Assembly: GCA_016705575.1 (NCBI GenBank)
Contig: JADIXX010000003.1
Coordinates: 744,001 to 808,000, forward strand
DNA: 64,000 nt
Source of the DNA: Candidatus Aalborgicola defluviihabitans
GTDB taxonomy: Bacteria > Pseudomonadota > Gammaproteobacteria > Burkholderiales > Burkholderiaceae_C
Direction of reading: 5' to 3'
Shown: positions 16,298-25,686 of the stretch, in pieces
Layout: every line of letters starts with the position of its first letter
How positions within the stretch are numbered: the first letter of the stretch is position 1
Program-made: the position numbers and the translations under genes
The notes under the pieces: model-generated
What the model saw: the letters and a program-made list of their open reading frames with translations, nothing else
Databases searched by the model: none
Told to the model about the DNA's origin: nothing

Positions 16298-17614
16298 ATG
16301 AAATCCTACCGCGCCTCAATTCTCTGGTTTGCCCCGCACAGCGAGGGTGCAGCGTGCGCGCGGTTTGAAGAGGACGGCCTGCTGGTGGTTGGGGCCAACG
16401 CGGCAGGTGTGCAGGTGGTGCAGGCGGTGGGGGCATGGCGTGAACTGGCCCAGCACTACCCCGGTGTGCCAGTAGAGCATCTGCCGGGGCGAATCATTGC
16501 GCCGGGTTTTGTTGATATGCATATCCACTATCCGCAGACCAACGTGATTGGCTCACCCGCCGATGGCCTGCTGCCGTGGCTGGAGAACCATACTTTCCCA
16601 GAAGAAAATCGATTTGCAGCCCTCGAATACAGTGCGCAAGCAGCTACGTTTTTTATAGCAGAACTGTTGCGCAATGGGGTCACCACGGCGCTTGCGTTTG
16701 CAACCTCGCATACAGAATCGGTCAACGCACTGTTTACCCAAGCCCAAGCCGAGCAGATGCGCCTGATCACCGGCCTGTGCCTGATGGACCGCCACGCCCC
16801 GGCGCAACTGCTCAACCGCTCGGGTGTGGGCACAGATGCCACCGAGCAAAGTTTGCTGGACGCCGAGACCCTGATCCACCGCTGGCACGGTCAGGGCCGC
16901 TTGGGCTATGCCATCACGCCGCGCTTTGCGCCCATGTCGACTCAGGCGCAGTTGCGCGGAGCCGGGGACCTGGCTGCACGCTACCCGGACGTATGGATTC
17001 AGTCCCACGTGGCAGAGAACAAGGACGAGGTCGCTTGGGCGCGGCAGCTATTTCCCCAATCGCGCAGCTACTTGGCCACTTACGATGATTTCGGCCTGAT
17101 GCGCCAGCGCGCTATTTACGCCCACTGCATCCACTTCGATGACGACGATCGCGCGCTGATGCGCGACACCGGCGCAGCGGCTGCGGTGTGCCCTACCAGC
17201 AACCTCTTTTTGGGTAGCGGATTTTTTGACTACGTCGAGGCTGACCGCGTGGGGTATGAGTACGGCCTGGCCAGCGATGTGGGTGGTGGCACCAGTTTTA
17301 GCCCTTTTCACACCATGCTGGGCGCCTACTACGTGGGACGTGAGGGGCAGACCAAGCAGGGCCTGTCGCTCAGTCCCCAGCACTTGTGGTGGCAGCATAC
17401 GGCGGGCGCGGCACGCGCTCTGGGGCTGGACGGGGTGGTTGGCAACCTGCTGCCGGGCTGCGAGGCTGACTTTGTGGTGCTCAATCCGCAGGCCACGCCC
17501 TTGCTGGCCCGCAAAACGGCGTTGGCCGCCAATCTGGATGAGTTGTTGTTTTCGATGATTGTGTTGGGGGATGACCGGTTGATTGAGCGCACAGTAATCT
17601 CTCAAGCGATTTGA
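16298..17614 (+). CDS. guaD: Guanine deaminase
   Basis: 438-residue amidohydrolase converting guanine to xanthine. The metal-binding HxH is at 75/77 (VDMHIHYPQTNVIG); further family landmarks are MDRHAP, QSHVAENKDEV, YAHCIHFDDDD and the ASDVGGGTSFS segment with the catalytic Asp. The start at 16298 gives the normal length; a longer frame from 16160 adds only unrelated residues. It completes the purine theme of the first 10 kb but is separated from it by the tail-collar cassette. A sequence matching the dispersed repeat family (16605-16660, opposite strand) lies inside the gene without altering the expected length. Confidence 0.94.
   Translation: MKSYRASILWFAPHSEGAACARFEEDGLLVVGANAAGVQVVQAVGAWRELAQHYPGVPVEHLPGRIIAPGFVDMHIHYPQTNVIGSPADGLLPWLENHTFPEENRFAALEYSAQAATFFIAELLRNGVTTALAFATSHTESVNALFTQAQAEQMRLITGLCLMDRHAPAQLLNRSGVGTDATEQSLLDAETLIHRWHGQGRLGYAITPRFAPMSTQAQLRGAGDLAARYPDVWIQSHVAENKDEVAWARQLFPQSRSYLATYDDFGLMRQRAIYAHCIHFDDDDRALMRDTGAAAAVCPTSNLFLGSGFFDYVEADRVGYEYGLASDVGGGTSFSPFHTMLGAYYVGREGQTKQGLSLSPQHLWWQHTAGAARALGLDGVVGNLLPGCEADFVVLNPQATPLLARKTALAANLDELLFSMIVLGDDRLIERTVISQAI
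16605..16660 (-). repeat. Dispersed ~55-bp repeat-like sequence inside guaD, copy C
   Basis: Read on the minus strand it shows TGCTAT, then GTAGCTGCTTGCGCAC, then CGAGGGCTGCAAATCGATTTT, colinear with the copy at 61737-61799 and the other members. It encodes part of the helix FAALEYSAQAATFFIAELL. The protein has its usual length here, so this is either a replacement or a chance resemblance. Confidence 0.45.
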
Positions 17615-17662
17615 GGCACTTGCCCTGCTTACAATCACCCCCACTTTAGGAGTTGAGCCCCC

Positions 17663-18235
17663 ATGAGCATCAAAAGCGACAAGTGGATTCGCCATATGGC
17701 CGAGACGACCGGCATGATTGAACCGTTCGAGCCGGGACAGATTCGCCAGCAAGACGGCAAAAAAATCATCAGCTACGGCACCAGCAGCTACGGCTATGAC
17801 ATCCGTTGCGCACCCGAGTTCAAGGTATTCACCAACATCCACAGCACGGTGGTTGACCCCAAGAACTTTGACGAGAAGAGTTTTGTCGATTTCAACGACG
17901 ACGTCTGCATCATTCCGCCCAACAGTTTCGCTTTGGCCCGCACACTGGAGTATTTCCGCATTCCGCGCAATGTTCTCACCATCTGCTTGGGCAAAAGCAC
18001 CTACGCGCGCTGCGGCATCATCGTCAACGTCACACCGTTCGAGCCCGAGTGGGAAGGCTACGTTACGCTGGAATTCTCGAATACCACACCGTTGCCTGCC
18101 AAAATTTACGCTGGTGAAGGCTGCGCCCAGGTTTTGTTCTTTGAGAGCGACAAAGACGATGTCTGCGAGGTGTCCTACAAAGACCGCGGCGGCAAGTACC
18201 AGGGCCAAGTGGGTGTTACTTTACCCAAGGCCTAG
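17663..18235 (+). CDS. dcd: dCTP deaminase
   Basis: 190-residue trimeric enzyme making dUTP from dCTP for thymidylate synthesis, close to the usual length of about 190. Conserved landmarks are SSYGYDIRCAPEFK, GKSTYARCGI (nucleotide phosphate contacts), VTLEFSNTTPLPAKI with the catalytic Glu, and the C-terminal lid KYQGQVGVTLPKA. An AGGAG ribosome site lies 9 bases upstream of the ATG. It follows guaD by 48 bases on the same strand and probably has its own promoter. Confidence 0.96.
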   Translation: MSIKSDKWIRHMAETTGMIEPFEPGQIRQQDGKKIISYGTSSYGYDIRCAPEFKVFTNIHSTVVDPKNFDEKSFVDFNDDVCIIPPNSFALARTLEYFRIPRNVLTICLGKSTYARCGIIVNVTPFEPEWEGYVTLEFSNTTPLPAKIYAGEGCAQVLFFESDKDDVCEVSYKDRGGKYQGQVGVTLPKA

Positions 18236-18281
18236 CCAGTAATACATCATTCGTCACACGAACTGATCAAGGAGAGCCAAT

Positions 18282-19160
<879 letters not shown>

Positions 19161-19179
19161 ATACCGACGAGCCCCTTTT

Positions 19180-19208
19180 TTGGCTTGGCGGGCTGGATAG
19201 GGGATAAT
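19180..19208 (+). promoter_or_regulatory. Candidate sigma-70 promoter of rhlE
   Basis: TTGGCT (19180-19185), a 17-base spacer and GATAAT (19203-19208), placing a transcript start near 19215 and leaving a leader of about 60 bases with the structured element described next. Confidence 0.4.
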
Positions 19209-19239
19209 ACGGATTGCTCCCAGCGTTGGGCGCCAATCA

Positions 19240-19271
19240 GCTATCGGACGGATAGCACCTCCTTTTGCTAT
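19240..19271 (+). promoter_or_regulatory. rhlE leader with two competing hairpins and an anti-Shine-Dalgarno loop
   Basis: GCTATC (19240-19245) can pair with GATAGC (19251-19256). Alternatively ATAGCA (19252-19257) can pair with TGCTAT (19266-19271), presenting CCTCCTTT in its loop. The two stems share bases and exclude each other. CACCTCCTTTT resembles the 3' end of 16S rRNA, the opposite of a ribosome-binding site, and no normal Shine-Dalgarno precedes the ATG at 19274. Confidence 0.45.
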
Positions 19272-19273
19272 GC

Positions 19274-20845
19274 ATGACCGACTTGAATACTGAACTGAAT
19301 ACCCCGGCTACTACAGAAATATCGAATGAACTGACCGCAGACACGCCCACCATGGCGTTTGCCCAGTTGCAGTTGGCCGAACCGCTGGCTCGCGCCGTGG
19401 CCGAAATGGGCTACGAGTCCATGACCCCCATCCAGGCCCAGGCCATTCCCGTCGTTTTAACGGGCAAGGATGTGATGGGCGCTGCCCAAACGGGCACCGG
19501 CAAGACAGCGGCCTTCGCGCTGCCACTGATCCAGCGTTTGCTCAAGCATGAAAACGCTTCTACCTCTCCGGCCCGCCACCCGGTACGCGCCTTGGTGTTG
19601 TTGCCCACGCGCGAGCTGGCCGACCAGGTGGCACAGCAGGTCAAGCTCTACGCCAAGTACACCAACATCCGCAGTGCCGTGGTGTTTGGCGGCATGGACA
19701 TGAAGCCCCAGACACTTGAGCTCAAGCGCGGTGTTGAAGTCCTGGTGGCCACACCGGGTCGACTGTTGGACCATATTGAAGCCAAGAATGCGGTGCTGAA
19801 CCAGGTCGAATACGTGGTGCTGGACGAGGCTGATCGCATGCTTGACATTGGCTTTCTGCCCGACCTGCAACGCATTCTGTCTTACTTGCCCAAGACCCGA
19901 ACGACGTTGCTGTTCAGCGCCACCTTCTCGCCTGAGATCAAACGGCTGGCCAGCAGCTACCTGCAAAATCCGATCACCATTGAAGTGGCGCGTCCCAATG
20001 CGACGGCCTCCACGGTCGAACAGCATTTTTACAGCGTGCCGGAAGACGAAAAGCGCCACGCCTTGCACCAGATTCTCAAGACCCGCGGCATGAAGCAGGC
20101 CTTTGTGTTTGTGAACAGCAAGCTGGGCTGCGCCCGCCTGGCCCGTTCGCTGGAACGCGAAGGTCTCAAGACCACAGCCCTACACGGCGACAAGAGCCAG
20201 GACGAACGACTCAAAGCGTTGGAAGCCTTCAAAAAGGGCGAGGTGGATTTGCTGGTGTGTACCGATGTGGCCGCCCGCGGCCTGGACATCAAGGATGTGC
20301 CGGCGGTGTTCAACTTCGACATCCCCTTCAACGCCGAAGACTATATTCACCGCATTGGCCGCACCGGTCGTGCTGGCGCTGCCGGCTTGGCGGTGAGCTT
20401 TGTCGGTGGCAACAATGATGCCCGCTTGGTGGGCGACATCGAAAAACTGATCAAGACCAAGATCGAACTGGAAGCGGTGGAGTTTGACGAAGACGTCCCT
20501 GATATCCGCAAGCAGGGACGTATCAACGATGGCCGTCGCATGTATTCCCATGAAGGGGAAAGCGGTGGCGACAGTGTTCGCAGCAGTGGCCGGGGTGGAC
20601 GCAGCGAAGGCCGCGGTTCGCAGGACGAGAACTATTCCAGCCGGCCATCACGGGCACCGCGCAGCGATTTTGCCCGGGTGCCCAAAGCGCCGCGCGATCC
20701 GTTTTTCGACAAACCCTATGAACCGGCGGCAGTGAGTGAAGTGGCAACCCCTTCGTGGGAAGCCAGTGGACGTCCGGCCACACGCAGCATTTCGGCCAAT
20801 ATCAAACCCAAGGTCAAAGTCGCCGCTTTGTTCAAGTCGTCCTGA
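19274..20845 (+). CDS. rhlE: DEAD-box RNA helicase RhlE
   Basis: 523-residue ATP-dependent RNA helicase. The motifs occur in order: Q-motif around MAFAQLQLAEPLARAV to MTPIQ, Walker A AQTGTGKT, PTRELA, TPGRLLD, DEAD (near 183), SAT in LFSATF, and HRIGRTGRAG. After the two RecA domains a low-complexity, Arg/Ser/Gly-rich tail (from about 420) is typical of RhlE RNA-contact extensions, ending KPKVKVAALFKSS. An upstream TTG in frame at 19265 is less likely than the ATG. The stop codon directly abuts the end of the convergent apaH gene. Confidence 0.93.
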   Translation: MTDLNTELNTPATTEISNELTADTPTMAFAQLQLAEPLARAVAEMGYESMTPIQAQAIPVVLTGKDVMGAAQTGTGKTAAFALPLIQRLLKHENASTSPARHPVRALVLLPTRELADQVAQQVKLYAKYTNIRSAVVFGGMDMKPQTLELKRGVEVLVATPGRLLDHIEAKNAVLNQVEYVVLDEADRMLDIGFLPDLQRILSYLPKTRTTLLFSATFSPEIKRLASSYLQNPITIEVARPNATASTVEQHFYSVPEDEKRHALHQILKTRGMKQAFVFVNSKLGCARLARSLEREGLKTTALHGDKSQDERLKALEAFKKGEVDLLVCTDVAARGLDIKDVPAVFNFDIPFNAEDYIHRIGRTGRAGAAGLAVSFVGGNNDARLVGDIEKLIKTKIELEAVEFDEDVPDIRKQGRINDGRRMYSHEGESGGDSVRSSGRGGRSEGRGSQDENYSSRPSRAPRSDFARVPKAPRDPFFDKPYEPAAVSEVATPSWEASGRPATRSISANIKPKVKVAALFKSS

Positions 20846-21694
20846 TCAGGATGGGCCGGGCTGCTGTGCGGGTTCACACCGTACTTGTACCAGTGTCTGG
20901 CTGTCATTCTGCAGGTTGAACTGCAGCGCGCTCAGGTAACCACCCCAGACACAACCGGTATCCAGTGATAACAGGTCACTGCGCTCCAGCCAGCCCAGTG
21001 TGGACCAGTGGCCAAACGCCACGGTAGTGTTTGCCGTGCGGCGGCCCGGCACCTCAAACCACGGCATATATCCATCTGGCGCGCCGGCTGCGCCTTCTTT
21101 GGTATCAAATTCCATGGCGCCATCGGCAGTGCAAAAGCGCAGACGTGTCAGCGCATTGACGATAACGCGCAGACGGTCCATGCCAGTCAGGGTGTCGCAC
21201 CATTGGTTGGGTGCATTGCCATACATGGACCGGAAGAATGCGGCTGCCTGATCACTTTGCAAGGCCGCTTCGACCTCTTCTGCCAAGGCCAGGGTTTGTG
21301 GTGCACTCCACTGCGGCAATACGCCGGCATGCACCATGAGCAGCGGCTTGTCGGCGGTTTGAAACAACAGCGCCATTTTTTGATGGCTTAGCCAGTTCAG
21401 CATGGCGATACGGTCTGGCGCCTGCAATATGGCATCCAGCGTATCTTTGCGATGTGGCTTGCGCACACCCTGAGCAACCGCCAGCAGGTTCAGGTCGTGG
21501 TTGCCGAGCAAGCAGTGGGCTGCATGGCCATAGCCCATCAAACGCCGCAGCACGGCGCTGGAGTCGGGGCCGCGATTAACCAGGTCACCCAGCAGGTACA
21601 GGGTGTCGCGGCTGGGTGAAAAATCGATGGTATCCAGCAAACGCTGCAGAGCACTGTCGCAGCCCTGCACGTCACCAATCATGTAAAGTGCCAT
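20846..21694 (-). CDS. apaH: Symmetrical bis(5'-nucleosyl)-tetraphosphatase
   Basis: 282-residue metallophosphatase that hydrolyses Ap4A to two ADP. The signature blocks of the family are GDVQGCDSALQRLLD near the N-terminus, GDLVNRGPDS and LLGNHDLNLLA, with VHAGVLPQWS and a C-terminal LDTGCVWGGYLSALQ. Length is close to the E. coli enzyme (280). It is divergent from the CNNM gene with a 23-base gap, so the promoters overlap. Confidence 0.95.
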   Translation of the reverse strand: MALYMIGDVQGCDSALQRLLDTIDFSPSRDTLYLLGDLVNRGPDSSAVLRRLMGYGHAAHCLLGNHDLNLLAVAQGVRKPHRKDTLDAILQAPDRIAMLNWLSHQKMALLFQTADKPLLMVHAGVLPQWSAPQTLALAEEVEAALQSDQAAAFFRSMYGNAPNQWCDTLTGMDRLRVIVNALTRLRFCTADGAMEFDTKEGAAGAPDGYMPWFEVPGRRTANTTVAFGHWSTLGWLERSDLLSLDTGCVWGGYLSALQFNLQNDSQTLVQVRCEPAQQPGPS

Positions 21695-21717
21695 GTCTTC
21701 ATTCTCGCTTGGGTTTC

Positions 21718-23019
21718 ATGGAATTTCTTTTGATCGTGCTGCTCACGCTGCTCAATGGCGCCTTTGCCATGTCCGAGTTGGCGCTGACGGCAAGCCGCAA
21801 GGTGCGCTTGCAGGCCATGGCCGACACGGGTGACAAGGGCGCCCTGGCCGCGCAGGCCCTGCTGGAAAATCCCACGCAGTTTCTTTCTGCCGTTCAGGTG
21901 GGCGTGACGTCCATTGGCATGCTAAACGGCATTGTGGGTGAGGCAGCGTTCAGTGACGGGGTGGCACATTGGTTGCAGTCGGTGTTGCCCATTTCCCAGC
22001 GCGCATCCGAAATCTCTGCCACGGCCTTGGTGGTGACCATCATCACCTTTATCACCATTTTGTTTGGTGAACTGGTGCCCAAGCGCATTGGCCAGTTGTA
22101 CCCCGAGCCGGTGGCACGGGTTCTGTCCCGCCCCATGACCTGGTTTGCCAGCGGCGCGAAGCCATTCGTGCGCCTGCTGTCGATGTGCACGCATGGGATG
22201 CTCCGATTGATGCGTATTGATGCCACGGATAACCGGGTTGTGACCGAAGCCGAAATTTCCGCCAGCCTGGAGGAGGGTGTCGACGCTGGAATCATCGAAC
22301 AGCACGAACACCAGATGGTGCGCAATGTGTTTGATCTGGATGACCGCACACTGACATCCATCATGCTGCCGCGGTCGGACATCGAATGGATGGATGCCAA
22401 TGCTACCGTAGCTGAATGCCTGGCACAGGCCAGCTTGGGCGGTAACAAGGGTGCGCATTCCTGGTACCCCGTGTGTCGCGGCTCGCTGGACCGCGTCGTG
22501 GGCAAGATCAGCGTGGCCCGGCTACTGGAGTTGGGGCCAAACCACCCAGGCCATATTGAAGACATTGCAGAGCCCGCCCCGTTTGTGCCGGAAACACTCA
22601 GTGGCATGGAGCTGATCGAGCAGTTCCGCACCACGTCAGCCCGCATGGTGTTTGTGGTGGATGAGTACGGTGTCGTCCAAGGCCTGCTCACCCCACACGA
22701 CCTGCTGGAAGCCATTACGGGTGAATTGAAACCCGACGCGCAGACACAGGCATGGGCGGAGCAGCACAGTGATGGAACATGGCTGCTTGATGGTCTGATG
22801 CCGGTAGGAGAGCTGAAGGCCCGGTTGGATATCGACGAATTGCCCCAGGAATACCGTGGCCGCTATAACACGCTAGCTGGCCTCCTGATGGCCGTTACGG
22901 GTGATCTGCCGGCCGTTGGCGCGCGCATTGACTGCGCGCAATGGCAGTTTGAAGTGACAGAGTTGGAAGGTAAGCGCATTGATAAAGTGCTTGCCCGGCC
23001 TGTTATAGACGCCCAGTGA
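21718..23019 (+). CDS. CNNM/CorC-type membrane protein with DUF21, CBS pair and transporter-associated domain
   Basis: 433-residue hemolysin-family integral membrane protein. A DUF21 domain with several helices covers about 1-190 (FLLIVLLTLLNGAFAMSELA, FGELVPKRIG). A CBS pair covers about 205-335 (DLDDRTLTSIMLPRSDIEWM, FVVDEYGVVQGLLTPHDLLE). A CorC/HlyC domain follows to the end (GRYNTLAGLLMAVTGDLP). Family members are linked to Mg/Co or other cation handling. The ATG at 21718 is the only start giving a proper first helix. Its 3' end overlaps the convergent ydcF-type gene by 17 bases. Confidence 0.9.
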   Translation: MEFLLIVLLTLLNGAFAMSELALTASRKVRLQAMADTGDKGALAAQALLENPTQFLSAVQVGVTSIGMLNGIVGEAAFSDGVAHWLQSVLPISQRASEISATALVVTIITFITILFGELVPKRIGQLYPEPVARVLSRPMTWFASGAKPFVRLLSMCTHGMLRLMRIDATDNRVVTEAEISASLEEGVDAGIIEQHEHQMVRNVFDLDDRTLTSIMLPRSDIEWMDANATVAECLAQASLGGNKGAHSWYPVCRGSLDRVVGKISVARLLELGPNHPGHIEDIAEPAPFVPETLSGMELIEQFRTTSARMVFVVDEYGVVQGLLTPHDLLEAITGELKPDAQTQAWAEQHSDGTWLLDGLMPVGELKARLDIDELPQEYRGRYNTLAGLLMAVTGDLPAVGARIDCAQWQFEVTELEGKRIDKVLARPVIDAQ

Positions 23020-23791
23020 TTCGGTAGGCCACGATGCCCAAAAGCTCGTGCAGGGCCAACTGCCAGTTGCGTGCGCCGTCCTTGATTGAGTAGGTGGTCC
23101 ATGGCGTTGCCAGCCCGGTGCGAAAGTCCACCGGATAGGCCGCGACATTCCAGCCAGCCTTGGCAAAGGTGGCCATGGCCCGTGGCATGTGCCACGCTGA
23201 TGTGACCAACAACCAGCGTTGGCTGATGTCCACGCCCGGCAATTGCGCGGTGAGCAAGGCGTTTTCATACGTAGTGCGGGAGGCAGACTCGTACTTTATG
23301 CGTTGGGCCGGTACTCCCATCTGGTTGAAGAAAACCTCGGCACGCTGCGCCTCGCTGGGCCCTCTGCTCAACCAATCGCCTTCTCCACCGGTGAAGAGCA
23401 ATCGAAGGTGGGGGTACTGACGCATCAGGGCCACTGGTGCCGTCATGCGTTCACCGGCGTCATTGAGCAGGGGCTGTGCATGGTCTTTGGCGACGTAGCC
23501 AGGCTCGCTGGAACCACCCAGCACTACCATGCCGGTATAGCCGCGTAAATCCACGTCGGGCATCACTTCTGCGTAATGACTTTCCAGATTGCGGATCAAC
23601 AACTCTGGCAGTGGCAACCAACCCATGAACAGCAGTAATCCCAACGCCAAGGCCACGAGCTTTCGGCCAAAAGCCGGTTTGTGTGGCACCAGCAAACTGA
23701 CTAGCAACAGCGTGGCTATCCAGGCCAGTGGCTGTGTCAGCAGAACGAACAGTTTGGCAGCAAGGAACAAGGTAATGCGGCGTGCAGCCAA
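23003..23791 (-). CDS. YdcF/ElyC (DUF218) family membrane protein
   Basis: 262-residue protein with two N-terminal helices (LFVLLTQPLAWIATLLLVSL and LVALALGLLLFMGWL) and a periplasmic DUF218 domain. The domain begins MVVLGGSSEPG and contains LLFTGGEG, SRTTYENALLT and VTSAWHMPRAMATF, all typical. ElyC and SanA relatives act in cell-envelope polysaccharide metabolism; the precise role here is unknown. It converges on the CNNM gene. Confidence 0.88.
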   Translation of the reverse strand: MAARRITLFLAAKLFVLLTQPLAWIATLLLVSLLVPHKPAFGRKLVALALGLLLFMGWLPLPELLIRNLESHYAEVMPDVDLRGYTGMVVLGGSSEPGYVAKDHAQPLLNDAGERMTAPVALMRQYPHLRLLFTGGEGDWLSRGPSEAQRAEVFFNQMGVPAQRIKYESASRTTYENALLTAQLPGVDISQRWLLVTSAWHMPRAMATFAKAGWNVAAYPVDFRTGLATPWTTYSIKDGARNWQLALHELLGIVAYRITGRL

Positions 23792-23832
23792 GAATAAAGG
23801 AGCTCGATGGTACGGGATAATTTCAATGCCTC

Positions 23833-23842
23833 GGGTTAACCC
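23833..23842. promoter_or_regulatory. 10-bp perfect palindrome in the ydcF/dctP intergenic region
   Basis: GGGTTAACCC lies in the 134-base divergent region, 84 bases before the dctP start. It could be half of an operator for a regulator of the TRAP operon, but no regulator gene is adjacent, and this is only a short symmetry. Confidence 0.25.
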
Positions 23843-23925
23843 TTAGTGGATGTCCACACTTGAGATTGTGATCTGTTCGATTACGCTTCAAGCTCGTCAG
23901 ATCAACTACCAATGGAACACACACC

Positions 23926-24927
23926 ATGAAACTTCGCAGCATTGTCCTGGGCCTGGCTATTGGCTCGTTTTCGCTTCTGTCGATGGCGCAGCAGCCCATC
24001 ATCATCAAGTTCAGCCACGTGGTCGCCAATGACACGCCCAAGGGGCATGCGGCGGAGTACTTCAAGAAAAAAGCCGAGGAACTCACCAAGGGCCGTGTGA
24101 AGGTCGAGGTGTATGCCAACAGCACGCTCTACAAAGACAAGGAAGAGATGGAGGCACTGCAAATTGGTGCAGTGCAGATGCTGGCACCCTCCCTGGCCAA
24201 ATTTGGCCCCTTGGGTGTGAAAGAGTTTGAGGTGTTTGACCTGCCCTACATTTTTGACAACTATGATGAGTTGCACAAAGTAACCCAGGGCCCCGTGGGC
24301 CGTATGCTGCTGGACAAGCTCGATGCCAAGGGCGTCAAGGGCCTCGCCTATTGGGACAACGGCTTCAAATCCTTCTCGGCCAACAAGGACATCAAGACTC
24401 CGGCAGACCTCAAGGGCCTGAAGATGCGCATCCAGTCTTCCAAGGTGCTGGAAGCGCAAATGCGTGCCCTGGGCGCCTTGCCGCAGGTGCTGGCGTTCTC
24501 CGAGGTCTACCAGGCCCTGCAAACAGGTGTGGTGGACGGAACCGAGAACCCGATTTCCAACCTCTACACCCAGAAAATGCATGAGGTGCAAAAGCATTTG
24601 ATACTCACCGAGCACGGCTATCTGGGCTACGCTGTGATTACCAACAAGAAATTCTGGGATGGTTTGCCAGCCGATATCCGTAAGCAACTGGAAGACGCCA
24701 TGGAGCAGGCAACCCGCTATGCCAACCAGATTGCCAAGCAGGAAAACGACAATGCATTGGAAGCCGTCAAAAAATCCGGCAAGACCCAGGTCTATGTACC
24801 CACTGTGGCTGAGCGTGCAGCCTTCAAAAAGGCTACAGCCAAAGTCCATACCGAGATGGAGTCGCGTATCGGCAAGGATCTGATCCACAGCATCTACAAG
24901 GAAACCGGGTACAACCCCGCCAAGTAG
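23926..24927 (+). CDS. dctP: TRAP transporter C4-dicarboxylate-type binding protein DctP
   Basis: 333-residue periplasmic solute receptor. The signal peptide ends near LLSMAQ; the mature protein starts IIIKFSHVVANDTPKGHAA. YKDKEEMEALQIGAVQMLAP and FGPLGVKEFEVFDLPYIFD are characteristic of true DctP proteins (malate, succinate, fumarate). The conserved arginine region LKMRIQSSKVLEAQMRALGA contributes the carboxylate contact. It heads the dctPQM operon and is followed by an internal hairpin that should raise DctP over the membrane subunits. No dctB/dctD two-component genes are in the window. Confidence 0.93.
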   Translation: MKLRSIVLGLAIGSFSLLSMAQQPIIIKFSHVVANDTPKGHAAEYFKKKAEELTKGRVKVEVYANSTLYKDKEEMEALQIGAVQMLAPSLAKFGPLGVKEFEVFDLPYIFDNYDELHKVTQGPVGRMLLDKLDAKGVKGLAYWDNGFKSFSANKDIKTPADLKGLKMRIQSSKVLEAQMRALGALPQVLAFSEVYQALQTGVVDGTENPISNLYTQKMHEVQKHLILTEHGYLGYAVITNKKFWDGLPADIRKQLEDAMEQATRYANQIAKQENDNALEAVKKSGKTQVYVPTVAERAAFKKATAKVHTEMESRIGKDLIHSIYKETGYNPAK

Positions 24928-24941
24928 CAAGCGCAGCTAAG

Positions 24942-24967
24942 GCTCGGTCTGGCAACCGAGCTTTTTT
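24942..24967 (+). terminator. Intra-operon terminator/attenuator between dctP and dctQ
   Basis: GCTCGGT (24942-24948) pairs with ACCGAGC (24955-24961) and is followed by six T residues. It lies 14 bases after dctP and 20 bases before dctQ. It should act as a partial terminator that lets the binding protein be made in excess. Confidence 0.75.
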
Positions 24968-24987
24968 GTAGCTAACGGAACAACACC

Positions 24988-25686
24988 ATGAAAATTCTCG
25001 ATCACCTCGAGGAATGGATCATCACATTCCTCATGGGCGCGGCGACCCTGATCATCTTTGCGTCGGTCGTGCACCGCTACGCGTCGGGCATGGCCATTCC
25101 AGGCGTTCAGGACTGGCTGCTTGGCATCAACATGGGCTGGGCACAAGAGCTGTGCATCATCATGTTCGTTTGGATGGCAAAATTTGGCGCCGCCTATGGT
25201 GTGCGTACTGGCATCCACGTGGGAGTGGATGTGCTGATCAACCGCATGGGCGATGCGTGGCGGGCAAAGTTCGTGGTGTTCGGTCTGCTGGCAGGCGCCC
25301 TGTTCACGGGTATTGTGGGCACGCTTGGTTTGCGCTTTGTCTGGGAAAACGGCATGCACCATGCGTTTCTATCTACCTTCGGCATGGCACTGGGTGACGT
25401 GTTTGAGGGACCGACAACCCCAGACCTGGAATGGCCGACCTGGATCGTGTATTCCGTCATCCCTTTGGGCTCCTACCTGATGTGTTTCCGTTTTCTGCAG
25501 GTCACCGTCGCGTTTTTGCGCACGGGTGAATTGCCACACCATGACCACGGTCATGTGGACGGTCTTGAAGAAGACGAACCGCTGGCACCGGGCAAGGACG
25601 ATGCGATCTACCGCATGGACGACAACCTGCATCCCCATGGTCTGGATAAAGCCGACGAAGCCCCACGCAAAGGGGATACGAAATGA
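24988..25686 (+). CDS. dctQ: TRAP transporter small permease DctQ
   Basis: 232-residue small membrane subunit with four helices (about residues 10-175; ITFLMGAATLIIFASVVHRY, ELCIIMFVWMAKFGAAYGV). Beyond the usual end it has a roughly 55-residue hydrophilic tail rich in His and acidic residues (LPHHDHGHVDGLEEDEPLAP and NLHPHGLDKADEAP), predicted cytoplasmic and perhaps metal-binding. The stop overlaps the dctM start (ATGA), so the two membrane subunits are translationally coupled. Confidence 0.92.
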   Translation: MKILDHLEEWIITFLMGAATLIIFASVVHRYASGMAIPGVQDWLLGINMGWAQELCIIMFVWMAKFGAAYGVRTGIHVGVDVLINRMGDAWRAKFVVFGLLAGALFTGIVGTLGLRFVWENGMHHAFLSTFGMALGDVFEGPTTPDLEWPTWIVYSVIPLGSYLMCFRFLQVTVAFLRTGELPHHDHGHVDGLEEDEPLAPGKDDAIYRMDDNLHPHGLDKADEAPRKGDTK

